Positions 31,211 to 44,500 are shown, counted from the first letter of the stretch. The stretch is DNA of 64,000 nucleotides from Neoscytalidium dimidiatum (GCA_037367355.1 CM074702.1:806001-870000); one strand, 5' to 3'. The notes: generated by a model from the sequence alone, not told the origin. Program-made: numbers and translations.

Positions 31211-31872
31211 CGTGATTGGAGTTGCCGGATATTTTTGAGGAGATCGAAGGAGCGGGCAGTAGAGGATATTTGAAGAGAAAGGGGGACAGCAAGGCGTACG
31301 CGGAGGAGGGCTGAACCGGCGACTAAGCTCCTTGATGGGGGGAAACTTGTTGGACGATCGGCGGATTTTATTGGAGTGGCGTTGAACGGCTGACAGGGTC
31401 TAGGCGGTGAGTGCAGCCGTCGCCGTCGGCATTTTTTTGCCCGTTCCTGAAAGCCAAGCAGCCCACATCGATGTGTTTGGTGGTAAAACAAATGGCTAAA
31501 GGTAACGATTACTCTTCAAATTGCAATAGGAGGCTTTCGCCTGTGGAGCTGAAGTCATCGTTCAGATGTAGATATTGCTACTATTTGTGAACCGTTGCGC
31601 CCAGACGGCTACTTTAGTTGCGCATGGGTGCTGATGCGGTGCTTTTGCTTATAGCCATGTACGGGCCGAAAGGACCCCCTCTGACATCTTTTGCATATTC
31701 ACCCGAAAACATTGCAAGCCACGGTTATTTTGACTAAGTTATACTCGTCCATGATACTCCAATTTCCGTTCGATTAGGTTCTTATATTTGCTATCTTTTC
31801 TTACCAGGTTATATATAGATAAGCAAATACGTACCCACCCGCTCTTATTCTTCATGGCATGGTGACATCGGC
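31211..31872. other. intergenic region upstream of IDI1
   Basis: About 660 bp containing the IDI1 promoter and the 3' end of the aldo-keto reductase gene, which points the same way. No other gene seen. Confidence 0.5.
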
Positions 31873-33074
31873 TTACTGGTGTCCAATAATAGCCTTCGGC
31901 ACGTAAGGTTCCTCCAAATACTTGATCTCATCCTCTGTTAGTTCCTTACCCTTGACCTTTACTGCCTCATCGATCCTCTCCACACTGCTGAACCCAACAA
32001 TCGGAATTGCTCCCTTCTGCACGATCCATGCCAGTGCTACTTGTGACAAGGTCCAGCCCTTCTTGCCAGCGAGCTCCTGCACACGACCAATGATCTGTCG
32101 ATCGGCTTCGGTGGGCTTGACGGCGAAGGGGGAATCCTTGGTGGTCTCGGCTCTAGTAGTGGACGGCGCGTCAAGCGGACGAGCGAGGAAACCGCGGTGC
32201 AGCGGCGACCACGGGATAAGGCCAACGCCAGTCTCGTGGCAGAACTTGTTCATTTCACGTTCTTCTTCCCTGGTAGACGATGTCTAGTCAGCGTTCAAGG
32301 GCCAGGCACAAGACTGAAAGGGGCCGAGGGATCGCTTACCTGTAACACAGGTTGTAATGGTTCTGCATACTAACGAACTTGGTCCACCCGTGCTTCTCCG
32401 CGGTGAACTGCAGCTTCGCGAACTGGTACGTCCACATGGAGCTTGCGCCGATATACCGCACCTTGCCGCTCTTGACCAGATCGTGCAACGCCTCCATCGT
32501 CTCCTCATCCGGCGTGTCCGGATCGTAGCGGTGGATCTGGAGCAGGTCGATATACGAAGTTTGCAGGCGCTCGAGGCTGGCCTCAACGGCATTGAAAATG
32601 GCAGCGCGCGACAGGCCACCCTGGTTGACATAGTCACGCGTGTCCTTGACCTGAGGGTAGCGCAATGAGCTGACGGCGGGTGTCTCGCCGACGTAGCCGT
32701 AGCATTTGGTCAGGATGGTGATCTTACGCCGCGGGATGCCGGATTTCTTCAGGAAGCGGCCGATCAGCTCTTCAGAGACGCCGTTGGAGTAGATGTTCGC
32801 CGTGTCCCACGTGTTCAGCCCGCGGTCGTAGCTGCAGGGGATGCCGATTAAAAAACAGTTGTGTATTCGGGGTAGAAATGATGACCTACGCGGCTTGTAG
32901 AAGCTTAAAAACAGATTCCTCGTCGTCAACGACCCAGGGTTGCCAGTCTTTGTGGCCAATAGACATGGCGCCCAAGATGGGGACGGAAAGACGCAGACCG
33001 GAAGAGCCGAGTCGCTTGTAGGCCACTTGGGTGGCATCGATGCTGGCCTGCAGCTCCTTGGGAAGTTCGCCCAT
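31873..33074 (-). CDS. Aldo-keto reductase
   Basis: Three exons: 33074-32890, 32831-32340 and 32269-31873 (1,074 nt, 357 residues), with introns of 58 and 70 nt. NADP-dependent aldo-keto reductase fold. The catalytic tetrad is visible: Asp in GLNTWDTAN, Tyr in NIYSNGVSE, Lys in ITILTKCYG and His in [12 protein letters not shown]. Further family marks are [44 protein letters not shown] and the cofactor segment [17 protein letters not shown]. It resembles the large fungal AKR group around aryl-alcohol dehydrogenases; the substrate is unknown. A TATATAAA element lies 90 nt upstream of the start codon. Confidence 0.92.
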
Positions 33075-34321
33075 TGTGAAGTATAATGCGGATTTGGCGG
33101 GATCGATTGAGAGCGACGTCCCTGTTGAAGGAGCTGGCTGTGCCGTACAATTGTGAGGAGGTGTTTATATAGTACGAGATGAGGGGTATGAGGAGTACAT
33201 ATAATGAGTTTAACAGAACCCCAAGGATAACTGGGGAAGCTCAAGCTACCCCCATCACTAATTGTGCAGGAGTTACGATGTTGTGTGACGCGGGGATAAT
33301 CGGATTTAATGGACTTTGCAAGCCCACTATTTCCTTCTCCGGAATGTGGGAGGGGCAGACGCGACCCGCCTCTTTCAATCCACGTCTCGCGTCATCTTGA
33401 CCGTTCAATTTTGTCGCAGCTTCAGATCCTATGATTGGTTACGCATTTCCGCCTGCCGATGGTCTGTTTTTGAGTTTTCCGCACGATTCTCCCACGTCCA
33501 TCGACTATCCCACAAGGCCGTTTATGAGCACAGCTCATGAATAATTGAAGCAATCGCCCAGACGTAGATATTAGAAAGACCGTTGGCATGTACGTCTAGA
33601 CGTCTGCTTCAGCTTCGCATGCGCACTATTAGTTACCCTTGCAATATTTCTGGAAGCGACGCCGCTTATACGTTGCGTTTATCATAAGGAGGCCCCAGAA
33701 GAAGTAGTAACTCGGAAGTATGCTTTACCCAATGCTTCCGCTTCGTTCTTAAGGTATGTGAAGTAGTAGTGAAGTTCTTGGCCGACAGGCCCACTGCCGG
33801 CCGATAAACATACAATGACCCTTGACTGCCGAATTAGGTTTAGGCTGTCTATGAATCCGCGGTCTGCTGCCGATGCAATACTGCTCACAGGAAAGCGTAT
33901 GCAATGCGACTCAGGTAAATCGCGCTGAGATCATCAGATGCCTGAAGTTTGCGCTCATGGAAATATCACAATTTTGTGAGATCAACATATGCAGAGGCCG
34001 CCTGCTATTCAGGGAATCGGATGAATCCAGGAAAACGGTGCTAGATGCGAGCTAGATGGATGGAGGCTCTTCCCATTGGAGCAGTCACAGCGGGGATAAC
34101 GAGCGGTCGTTGAGAGAGCGAAACCAGTTGCCACGTGCAGCAACCGAGCGACAACGCGAGAAGTCGCCGATGGAGGCAAACGTCACCGCGCGCTGCCGGC
34201 TTTTCCTTCTCCAACAACCCCCTCAGGCAGACAATCCTACCGCAATCCCCCACATTGACGCGACTGAACCAGACTCTCTGGCTCAGTAACATCCTTTCCT
34301 ACGTCCTCTTCGCGATCTTTT
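33075..34321. other. divergent intergenic region
   Basis: About 1.25 kb between the divergent aldo-keto reductase and UFO1-like genes. Apart from the TATA box no gene or repeat stands out. Confidence 0.5.
33164..33171 (-). promoter_or_regulatory. TATA box of the aldo-keto reductase gene
   Basis: TATATAAA on the minus strand, 90 nt upstream of the start codon at 33074. Confidence 0.5.
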
Positions 34322-37300
34322 ATGCACTCAGAGCTTTCTGACGTTATCACCAACGCGTCCACTCCATCCGTCGCGACCGAAGCCGCACCCGTCTCTTCCC
34401 AGCATGGCCCCAATTCTTCAGCAGAACGCTTGCTTCCGCTCCGCTCTGGAGGCGCGACGGGAGCACCTGTTGGTGTGTCAGCCGCCGTCGGCGACGTGCT
34501 GTCTGGCACTTGCGCGCGCGGTGCGCTCGACGCCGACGATAGCGCTCGATTGAAGAAGCCCAGCCCTCCTCCGCGCAATCGCATCGCCGAATACGAGAGC
34601 GCCTTGTCACCTTCGCCACAAAGGAAATCAGGGGGTCCTGTCTTCGAAGTTGTCAAGAAGAATCGCAAGACAGGCGACAAAAGCTCGTCCATTTCGAAGC
34701 TGCCAAATGGTATGTTACATTCATGAGGCGAGTCCTTAACCATTCTTAGTCACTGATCCCCCCTCAGAAATCCTAACTCACGCCTTATCCCACCTTCCGC
34801 CGAATGACCTCTCCGCAGTCGCCCTGGTGTCTCGCCGCTTCCACTCCCTCGTAACCACGCCTCATGCCTGGAGGGTTGCATTTGCACGCTACTTCCCAGG
34901 CCCTGACTCGATCGTCGCAGGCGCAGATTACCTAGCCGTGGATGATGACCATGATAACCTGCGCTCAGACAGGCGAGCGTTCACCAGACTGACGGCACTA
35001 GCTTCATGGAGAAGCGAGTATATCCTGCGCACTCGACTCCTGCGATCACTCGGCCGCGGAAAGCCTATGGCGCTCCAGACGTCGCCCACCAGCTCGCGTT
35101 CGAACTCCAATCAAACCCCACAGGCAGTTGTTATGTACAATTCGCAGCTCTTCACAACGGTCAACCATCTTCATGCCTCCTTTGGTAGTGGGCTGAACAA
35201 GCGCCTCCCATCGTTCATCCACGGAGCTGATGACATTGGCATGGCGTCTACCAGTGACCCAAGTGCTGGTAAAGCAGACGGATGGGGTTTGTCTGACCCT
35301 CAATTCTTTCTCCAGTTCTTCGAACGCTTCCCTGGAGAAGCTCAATGGGGTCTTGGTCCAGGCAACATCGTTGGCAATCCAAATGTGATGGATGTTAGCC
35401 AGCCTTATGGCATGGTCCATGGTGAGGGTTCTCCTGGCGGGAGCATTTACCACCGTTCAGTTGAAGAGATGCGTGGCAGATTTCTTGCCCTACCTGTGGA
35501 ACTCAACTCGCCTGAGCTTGGTATTCCTCGGCTCATCTCCTCCACGGAAGCGATTTCGTCTGTCTGGATTGCCAAGTCAGCCGCAATCCCTGCTCTCTCA
35601 GAGGGTTTAGCAGGAATGCTATGTGGTTCTTCATCTGGTGTAGTCAGCGCCTACAGCTTAGGGACGAATGGTTTACAGGATGCCCGTTTGGCACGTGGCG
35701 AACTGACAGCACGATGGGTCCTCAGTCCTGGCGTACCCATCATTGCGCTTGCTGTAGATGATTCGTACTCCCCACAACGACAGGTTCAGAATCGCATCTG
35801 GTGCATTGCCCTCAACGCTCTCGGAGAAATCTTCTATCTCACAAAGTTCCCTAAGAGACCATATCTTCCAAAAGGTACTAAGCTTGATGAACCAACTCTG
35901 GAGCGACTAGCCTGGGCTGTAGGTCGTACCGTTTACTGGAATCTTGTGGAGCCCAGTAGGCGCACTGCTCGACCAGACCCTTACCGTGAGCGGACCGTAG
36001 ATGGGAGTTATTCCCCTCGTTCTTCATGGAATGGTATGTGCCTCAGCGAGGAGCAAATCAAAGCTGAAACCAACGAGATCAACGCCTTTCTACGGATGAA
36101 GCCAATAGATTTCCGTGCCATGTGTCTTGGTTGGGATATGAGGAGAAGAATGGAAGTGGACTTCGCTGGAGACGATGGCAATAATGGCGGAGAAGCCATT
36201 GTCCTTTTTGAATGTGGTCTGGATGAAGAAACCACCACCTCTGCGAGACGCTTCACGCGGCTCAAAGTTCCTTCTCAGACTGAAGACAATCCAGTACCAA
36301 AAGAAGTCATCAGCATTACAAACACAACATCTTCCCTTTTTGGTGGTTCTGAGGCGTCCTCCACAACTCTTTCGACAAACTGCCGGCGCCAATCTTCGGC
36401 CCAGTCGTCTGGAACCCCGTCACCGGAGCGGCTTGGTTTGGTTGAGGAATGGAGATGCTCGAACCTTTCACTCAATGGCGCCAAGTCGATCCAGTTGACC
36501 ACGACCACCATCGACTCGTCTACTTATGCGGTAATGACGCTGTCTGAGGACCCGATCTTTGGATTTTCTGGCTCGTCGACGGCAACGTCTCCTTTCGCAT
36601 CCCCATTCTCAGACGAAAGTCGGCCTGCGGACTCAGCAGACGTCCCTGGACAAAGATCGAGATTTGTGGCCGCTGGCACCAAATCTGGCAGCATTTTCAT
36701 TTGGGACATGCGTGCACCGGTTGCGAGATCTTCGGATCTGGTCAATACCCTCGAGCCCATCAGGATCATCTATACGGATTCACCCCAGATCTCATGCCTC
36801 GCCATGACTGGCCTTTATCTCGTTCACGGTGGGAATGATGGCCTGGTGCAGGCATGGGATCCGCTAGCGTCCAGCATGCAACCTATCCGAACGTTGAACT
36901 CCCGCTTCTCGTCTCGCGCTCGCCGTCGACTAATACAGGCACAAGCCTCGCCGCAAGGTGTAGGTATTAATCTATTTGCGGCCGGAGCCATTTGCTTGGA
37001 TCCTGACCCAACGGTGCTCCGCGGAATGGTATCTCTTGGAACGCACCTGCGCTACTGGAGCTATAGCTCAAGTGCTGCGGATCAGTACAAGAGCAACAAG
37101 CGGCGGGTTCGTCGGTCCGAGCGAGGTAGCAATGGTGGAGGAACAGGGCCAAACTTCTCAGCCTCTGGGCGATCGAAGATCAAAGATTTCATCACAGCGG
37201 AAAAACACGAGATGGAAAGAGACGAAATCCAGCGACAACGTGAGGCAGACCGACTTGCCGGCCGGTTTGGCGTAGATCTCCTTGATGACGAGGAGCAGGC

Positions 37301-37844
37301 TCTCGCTTATGCTACTATGCTATCTCAAGAGACTATGGCGAACGACGCGGAGAAGAGAAAGCAGAGTGAAGCCAACTCTATTGCCAGTGACTCGCCAGCC
37401 ATTCCAGCAGGTCCAACACCACAAAGTAGCCCTCCTCTCAAGAATGACGATGAGCTTGATGCGGAGATTGCCGAGGCTATCCGACTGAGCTTGCAGGAAA
37501 ATGGTGGATCAACCCTGCCTCTTGATGATGTACCTACTGCAAACTCTTTCGATATCCCGATCAAATACGCCAAACCTCGCAAGGCTTCGCCGCCAGCCTC
37601 GTCCTCACGTCAGACGCCACTAGCCGATGCATCTGGTGCAGTTAATACCGGATCAAGTAGAGATGAGGAAATGGACGATCTGGAGTTCGCGCTGCAATTG
37701 AGTTTGGTAGAAGAGCAGAGCAAGGCTGAAAGATACGAGGACTACGAAGACGGTGGCATATATCTCGGTCCGGAATCTGAGCAAGATGAGTTTCCGGCTT
37801 TGGCACCGGCTCCGACATCGAAGGGAAAGCGTAGGGCGTGGTGA
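34322..37844 (+). CDS. F-box / WD-repeat / UIM protein, Ufo1-like SCF subunit
   Basis: Two exons, 34322-34709 and 34768-37844 (3,465 nt, 1,154 residues), with a 58-nt intron splitting the F-box. The N-terminal 125 residues are Ser/Pro-rich. The F-box starts near residue 126 (SKLPNEILTHALSHLPPNDL, then SAVALVSRRFHSL). A long beta-propeller-like region contains degenerate WD repeats, clearest in SRFVAAGTKSGSIFIWDMRA and LVHGGNDGLVQAWDPLAS. The C-terminus has ubiquitin-interacting-type motifs: DDELDAEIAEAIRLSLQENG (about 1022-1041), DDLEFALQLSLVEEQ (about 1099-1113) and a weaker DEEQALAYATMLSQE (about 969). The order F-box, WD, UIM is that of yeast Ufo1, a substrate receptor of an SCF ubiquitin ligase. 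Orthology is likely but not proven. Confidence 0.83.
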
Positions 37845-38491
37845 GCAGGACATGCACCGGGGTCGGTATGAAAAGCACTGCAGCTGCAATTGAAACAAGT
37901 ACCAGGCGTGAATGGGCGAGATGGATGACATTTATGTCTGGACGACTGCTCCAATCCCTCGAAGCAGCTTTTCTTGCAGTTCTGATGCTGTCAGGGCCAA
38001 CCTTGCAGTCACTTCAGCGGGATACCACTTCGATTGTTGTTTTTCATGCTCCCTTTTGGTACTAGATCTTCTTTTCGAGTGCAAAGCCCAATGGGTTCGG
38101 TTTAATTTTCTTTTCCTCTGTTTTTCCTAGTGTCCTTGAGCAATCTAGTACATGTGCCTTAAAATGGACATCCTGAAAGCTTTTCATTCCGTGAACATAG
38201 AAACATGACAATGATGCTTCAATGCCCCCACTCACGCAGATTTTCTTTTGGCGCGGTCTGGGAAGTGCACTCCTACCACACCTGAGCATAATGACGAAAG
38301 ATCTTTCTCATAAAATTGGCATTGCGAAGGCCGACAAAAAATGCAGCCCAAGCCATTCTCAATTATCATTTTTACAATCCTTGTAGCAATCGATGGACCA
38401 TGAATGCTCTTCAACCAACGCCATCCCATGCCACCAAAAGTTTCCCTACATATCAAAACTCCCGGAGTATCTTTTTCCTTTATTCCCACAA
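37845..38491. other. convergent 3' intergenic region
   Basis: About 650 bp between convergent genes. No gene seen. Confidence 0.5.
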
Positions 38492-40007
38492 TCACCTTCC
38501 AAGGCCCGAAGCACCCACAGTCGCCTCGATGACCTTCTCCCTGCAGTCGCCGACCTTCTGGGCCTCGTTGAGGATCGCCTTCTGGATCTCCTGGAACAGC
38601 AGGGCCAGCTCCCTGAGCCTGTTCTCGTGGTGCTCCTCGGCGTTGCCGGCGCCGCGGCGCGCCATCAGCTCCTGGCTCTGCTGCATGGTGTTGGCCTCGA
38701 CGGTGCGGAGGTGCTGCTCGATCTCGGTGAGCAGGCGGGCCTGGTGCCGGAGCGTGTCGTTCATCTCGTCGCTCTGGGCGCTGAAGAAGGAGACGAGGTC
38801 GGTGTTGCTGTCGGCGGAGGAGTCGTCGGGCGAGGCCGACTTGGCGGGCGCGGGCGCGGTGCTCCACATGGAGCCGGTGTAGTGGTACTGGGTCGGCAGC
38901 TTGAGGTTCTCCAGCACGCGGAAGGCGATGCGCGCGTTCTCGACGTCCTTCTTGATCGTCTGCTTCAGCCCGGCGATGGCCTGGGAGTCGTTGTCCAGCG
39001 CCGTCTCGACCGCCTCGCACTTGCCGTTGACCCACTCGACGTCGTTGGGAAGATACGAGATGTTGTCCTTCAGGGCGCCGTCGATGAAGGCTTGGCACTG
39101 GTCGTGGTGCGAGATCTGTTGCTGGATTAGGGAGTCCATCTGCTCGATCTGCTTTTGCACGTCCTCGTGCAGGTCGGAGAAGCGGGTAGATCCACGGATC
39201 TGGCTGAGGTCGATGCGGACGCCAGGAACGGTTGCTTGCACACCCGCGTTGGGTTGCGTCTGGCCGAAGAGGCCGCCTCCGGGAGCGGGCTGTTGTGCGT
39301 TGTTCATGGCAGAGCCGAACATTGATGTTTGCTGAGGTTGTTGCGAGGCAGTCGTGGAGGCTCCGAAGAGGGATGGTTTGTTCTGCGGTTGCGCCGTACT
39401 ACCTCCGCTAAGTAAAATATCAGCCAAGCATTCCATACGTGCATGCGACAAAGGGCCCTAAACATACAATAAAGACGGTGTCGAAGACTGCGCTGCTTGT
39501 GCCGTGTTTCCAAATAGTCCCCCGCTCGGTTGCTGCTGCTGCTGCTGCTGTTGCTGTTGACCCTGCTGCTGATTCTGGCCTAATGCGCCGCCAAACAACG
39601 AGGTACCTGATTGAGGTTGTGACGCGGGGGTTGTGCCAGCTGCTGCACCTCCGAACAGACCGCCTGAGGTGGTGGTAGCCGGAGTGGCAGGTTTATTGAG
39701 GGCGCCTCCAAAGAGACTGCCGCCGGAAGGTTGAGAGGTAGCATTGTTTGTAGAGGACCCGAAAAGACCTCCGCCGCTCTGAGGTTGTGAGGTCGAGGTA
39801 GACACACCGGCGCCGCCAAAAATACTACCACTGCTCTGCGGCTGGCTGGTGCTGGTCGAGTTGCCGCTGTGAGAAGGCACAAGTCAGTGGCCATCCTGTG
39901 AAACAACGATTGGTACATTCCTGCCCAGGAACTTACAACAGCGAGGAGCCACCGCCGGTGTTGATGCTCAAGCCGCCCGACTTCCCCAGGCCTGTGCCGA
40001 ACGACAT
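38492..40007 (-). CDS. NUP49: Nucleoporin Nup49 (p58/p45 type), FG repeats
   Basis: Three exons: 40007-39937, 39866-39468 and 39407-38492 (1,386 nt, 461 residues), with introns of 70 and 60 nt that both join Leu-Phe-Gly units. It is a subunit of the Nsp1/Nup49/Nup57 central channel complex of the nuclear pore. The N-terminal half is FG-repeat, many GLFG or SLFG units (GGLFGSSTNN, GGSLFGGAL, GTSLFGGALG), plus a poly-Gln run (39535-39560). The C-terminal half is a coiled coil, beginning VPGVRIDLSQIRGSTRFSDL and continuing through LHEDVQKQIEQMDSLIQQQI and LLTEIEQHLRTVEANTMQQS. It is divergent from FIP1 across 343 bp. Confidence 0.92.
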
Positions 40008-40350
40008 TGTTGCAGCTTCGGATGCCTTCGACGCGTTCTAAACAGAGGAGATCAAGGCCCGCAGTGGCCAGGGATCAGTGGGTTAGTGCGACAGAGGGTC
40101 GAGGGGGCACGGTCGCTAGAGGACGCGGTAAGTGGATGTTGTTGTTGCGGCCGTCAGCTGCTCGGGCGTCGTCGCGAAAAGCTGCGGGCGTCCAAGCTTC
40201 GCGCCGCCGACAGCTCCACCTCTACCACCGCAGCTTAGTCCGTCCACCTTTCTGCTCACCTTCCTCAAAGAAACCTGCTTCTCGCAAGGCCGTGCCGCTA
40301 CTGCGCGCAAATACTGTACCACTCATCCGAACAGATCTGCGCCCACCACC
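40008..40350. promoter_or_regulatory. bidirectional promoter of NUP49 and FIP1
   Basis: 343 bp between divergent start codons of two housekeeping genes of mRNA processing and export. No TATA box evident. Confidence 0.6.
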
Positions 40351-41552
40351 ATGGATGAGGACGACGATTTCTACGGCGACGACAGCGCTCCCGCCGTCAA
40401 GAAGGACGAGCCCACCAACGGCGACGAGGACGCAAAAGAGGAAAAGATGGACGAATCGCTTGAGGAAGGCGAAGAAGAGGAAGAAGAAAGCAGCGACTCA
40501 GTGCGTTTTTACCATTCCGACACCTAGTTCAACACAGGTATACTGACGAGACTACCAGGACATTGAAATCATTACAGAGAGCAAAGACCTGCCAGCAGCG
40601 GAGCCTTCCTCGTACGTCTTTCTAAATATCGTTACAAGTCTAGGCACGTTCAATTGACGTGGCGTGCAGGCAGCGTGGCGGCAGCTTCAATACATCTTTC
40701 AAGTCGGATACTTCGCGAGCCGCACCCACAGATGCCGCAAAGGGTCAGCAAGCACAATCTGTAGGAGCTAAAGCTGGCACGACCGCGCCTGCTGCGCCCT
40801 CGAAGCCTGGGTCGGCATACCCCGAAGTCCGCACCTCGAGCATCGACGTCAACGCAAATCCCATCTGGGAACCTGCGGGGAAGCCCGTAACAGAGCTCGA
40901 CATCGACGCTGGTACGCACCTGCTCTTGCACCTATGCTACTCCATCGAGTACTGACTTTCAGCAGACCTTGCCGAGCACGAAAAGCCTTGGCGCCTTCCG
41001 GGCGCTGACCAGTCCGACTACTTCAACTACGGCTTCGACGAATTCACGTGGACGACGTACTGCCTGCGCCAACAGACCATGGCCAATACACTCAAGGAGC
41101 AAAAGGCAGAAACGGCAAAGTTCGAGATGATGCTGAACGGCGGCATGCCCATGCTGCCCGGTATGCCTCCGGCAGGCCCGTCGGCTGCCCCACCTGTACC
41201 TGGTGCGCCCACTGGTCCTGCCGCTCAGCAACAGCAGAGCGGGCAACAAGCGCAAAACGGGGGAATGCCTGCAGGTATGCCCGGTATGCCCGGCCTGGAC
41301 GAGAACATGATGCAGCAGATGGCGCAACATATGATGGCTTCGGGCATGGATCCATCGCAGATGAGCTTCGAGCAGTTCATGCAGGGGATGCAGGGTATGT
41401 CAGGCATGCAAGGCGGACCTCCTTCTGGTCCAGCGGCGCAACAAGGGCAGCAGGCAGGCGGTTTCGGTGGGCAAGGCGGTCCGCAAGGTCAGTATGGCGG
41501 ATATGGTGGTCAAGGTGGTTTCAGAGGAGGCAGGGGAGGCAGAAGATGGTAA
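40351..41552 (+). CDS. FIP1: Fip1, subunit of the polyadenylation factor CPF
   Basis: Four exons: 40351-40500, 40559-40611, 40670-40911 and 40966-41552 (1,032 nt, 343 residues). Fip1 tethers poly(A) polymerase to the cleavage and polyadenylation factor. The N-terminus is acidic (poly-Glu/Asp, [13 protein letters not shown]), as needed for the polymerase contact. The conserved Fip1 motif runs from [10 protein letters not shown] to [20 protein letters not shown] and [10 protein letters not shown]. The C-terminus is rich in Met, Pro, Gly and Gln and ends in an RG-type tail ([12 protein letters not shown]). Exon 4 has tandem acceptors (agcag, 40961-40965); using the first adds one Ala. The second is chosen here. 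Confidence 0.93.
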
Positions 41553-44500
41553 AGAAAGAAATGAAAGAATTTCGGGTTGGCTTATGGTACAGGACTGGTC
41601 ACCGGGCGGCGTTCGATTCAATTTCCGGGAAATAAAATCAACGACGAGTGCTGTAAGATTCAGGCGCGGGGAATAGGAAGGATGAAGCAATTGATATCCA
41701 AGCTAGTACACTGAAGTTGCAGGATTGAAAGCCGGATGACGCTAAAGTTCTCATTTTCAGTTTGCCGTGCTTTATGTTTCGGGTAAGGTCCTCGAGGACT
41801 ACATCAACAGCATCAGCTATATATTTCTCAAGTCATTGCTCGTTCGGCCTCGGACCTCCTTCACCCCGCCAGATTGAGGTCATCATACTCGAATATGTCC
41901 AATCGAAACGGCTCTCCAGGCTCACTCGAGAGGTCATACGCTACCGTATAATTCTTCTCCGGGTATACGGCAGCACCTAGATAGACTTCAAAATTTTTCA
42001 AACTCTCATACCCAGCGCACCTCCACCGGCGGCACGGAATTTAGGCACTTTCTTTATCGATTAGCCCTGCATTATTCTCCTGCATGCTCCTTCTCTTACC
42101 GGAGTTGCTGCAATGGTTTCTGGCGGCGTCTTTACCACGCATTGCTTGGAAAACCCTTAGCTAATACCTGGGCATAAACAAAGAGAAATAATTGGATATA
42201 TATTTCCTTGGGGCGCATGGCTGAGCTTTAACTCACTAGAACAGGACGGCGGTGGTGAGGACGGTTCCTAGAAGGAAATGACAAGGCCGAGGCTAGCCAG
42301 GCGCATATGGGTTTTGTGCAGTGCACAGTCTTCCACAGAACGCATTAGGCAATGATGATGATGCCAGAAACCCGATCTTGGCACATAGGAGAAGTATGGA
42401 CCTAGAAAATTAACGTAGGATCCATTGCAAGAGATGAACCTGAGTGTATTGTCGCTGCTACTTCAAATTCAGTGAACATAGGTGGAGCAGCAGACCGTGA
42501 TTTGAAGACCTTTCCGTCTTTAGCTGAGATCATGGCAGAGAAGGAGTCCTGATTGTATCTAGATCTTGGTGTGGATTGGGTAAAAATTCAAGACGCTTTT
42601 CGAAGTAGTGGGTCGCAACAAACTTTATTCCAATTCATAATCATACGCCGCATCTCTGTTTTGTTTCTCATCTTCAGAGGTGTCTTCATAGGTTTTTCTC
42701 TCGAAATATAAGTGTTGGATGAGTCGATCGCTCATACGCTACAATCCATCGATCATAATATGTCGAAGCACCGACCTGGATATGACTGCTTTAGTATATT
42801 CGTTACCTTTAGGTCCGAGAGAGTACGCTCGTTCCGGTGCGACTCCATCTCGTTGACGTTTGAAAGGCAATATAACTATTCTCGCTGCAAAAGATCATGC
42901 CCATAGATGCCGATGGAAAAATTATTCCGAAGCTCCATAGAATGCCTAGGTGCTCATACACAGAGGTCGCGGCCGGATGTCGGGGGGGGGAAGTAGTATT
43001 CATTGTGATTTAAAGGTCCTTGGTAAATGCGGGTTGCAGCAGACTTATTCCGCACAATCGTGCATTATCGGAAATGGAATCCGAGGCAATGCCCAGCCGC
43101 GCCCTTAAACATGTATTTGATACTGGCGGCATGTCTCACCGTTAGCTAGCGTTGAATCTCATAGCGTCGTCGTTCCATTGCCTTGCCCAAGCCTCGCAAA
43201 GAAAGGAGGGAAAGTAATGCATTCAGTAAGGATAGCAAAGCGTCATTTACCACAGTCCTTGGACTTCAGCCATTTTAGTTCCGGATGCGTGTGAAAGGTC
43301 TGCAAGATACATCATGCACAAAAACCATCCGTCACTCGTTTGCAGCTTGTCTGGGTGTAAGGGTTCGGCGATTTTAACTCGCTGCGTTTTTCAGAGGAGC
43401 AGCAGACCTTTCTCTGTCAGTGTGTGGGTACATTCAAGTACCTGCTTTCTCCTGCGGCAGTAGAGAGTCAGGCGTGGAGAAGGCCGTGAGGCTCAGGAGA
43501 CACGTAACGACGAGTTGTCCACGCGTCTTCTTCATCTCTCTCTCTCCTGAGAAGCAACGCAAAAGCAGGCGCAGCGGGCAGTCTGTCAACATGGCAGGCG
43601 TTTATGTTGCTTCAAGGCCAGCCGCCCCACATGCGCTACGACGGAGGCGGGAGCCTCATTGCGGCTGAACCGATCGTCAGGCAGCGGTCTCGAATGGCAA
43701 CAGCAGGGCGGCATGAATGGCGGCGGACGAAACGCATGGACATTTTACGCGTCATGGAAGAGGATGTAAGCGGGTGATTGCGAGGAGAGAAGATCGGAAT
43801 GTCGCAGTGGTCGTCGCGTTGTCGTGCGCGGCTCAGGTACGTGGGAGGTTAAGAAAGCAGGCACCGCAGGCCGGGGCGTCGGGTAGGCATAGGGCAGAGA
43901 TCGACCAGGGGCTCGCGCGGATCAGACTGGGCGTCATTCCAGTTCTGATGTTTCAGCGTGCCGGCTGCGAGAGCGTGTCGCTGGCGTCAGCGTCTTTCGT
44001 GATTGCAGCGAGCGATGGCGTGCTTCCGCTTGCCTCTTTGGTCCGAGTTCGGCGAATGGGCGCACTTCCGCCCGCCTGGCCGGCTGGGGGATGCTCACTC
44101 GTGCTCACCCACGCTCGCTCCACACACAACCTCACCCTGGCCGAATGCTTCCAGAATGTCGCCATCCGACTGTAGGGCAGCCCCCCGCCGCCGCGAAAAA
44201 GCAACTCCTGCTTGCTCGCGTGCTGCATGCACCTCGACAGGCACCCTATCCACGTCGTTGGCCAGCCTTAACCCGCGCAGATCCGGGGTAGCGCCTCACT
44301 AACTTCAGCCTCCCGCGTGTACACGACATACGACATCGCTGCAAGAATGGTGCGTAACGGCCGCTTGCCGTGTTTCTTGCCCTGATGCAGTAATCAGACA
44401 GTGCTCTGTGCGCGCTTAGCCTATGTGGGGAGTCATCGTAGTGATGAGGTGCTGGCCCTGGCGGATCGCGCAACCATAGCCACCATTCGGCCAGCTCGCA

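Noticed and set aside
38232..39130. Arg-rich and Leu/Val-rich frames overlapping NUP49 on both strands
   Set aside because: Shadow frames of the coiled-coil exon; NUP49 frame is clearly the real one.
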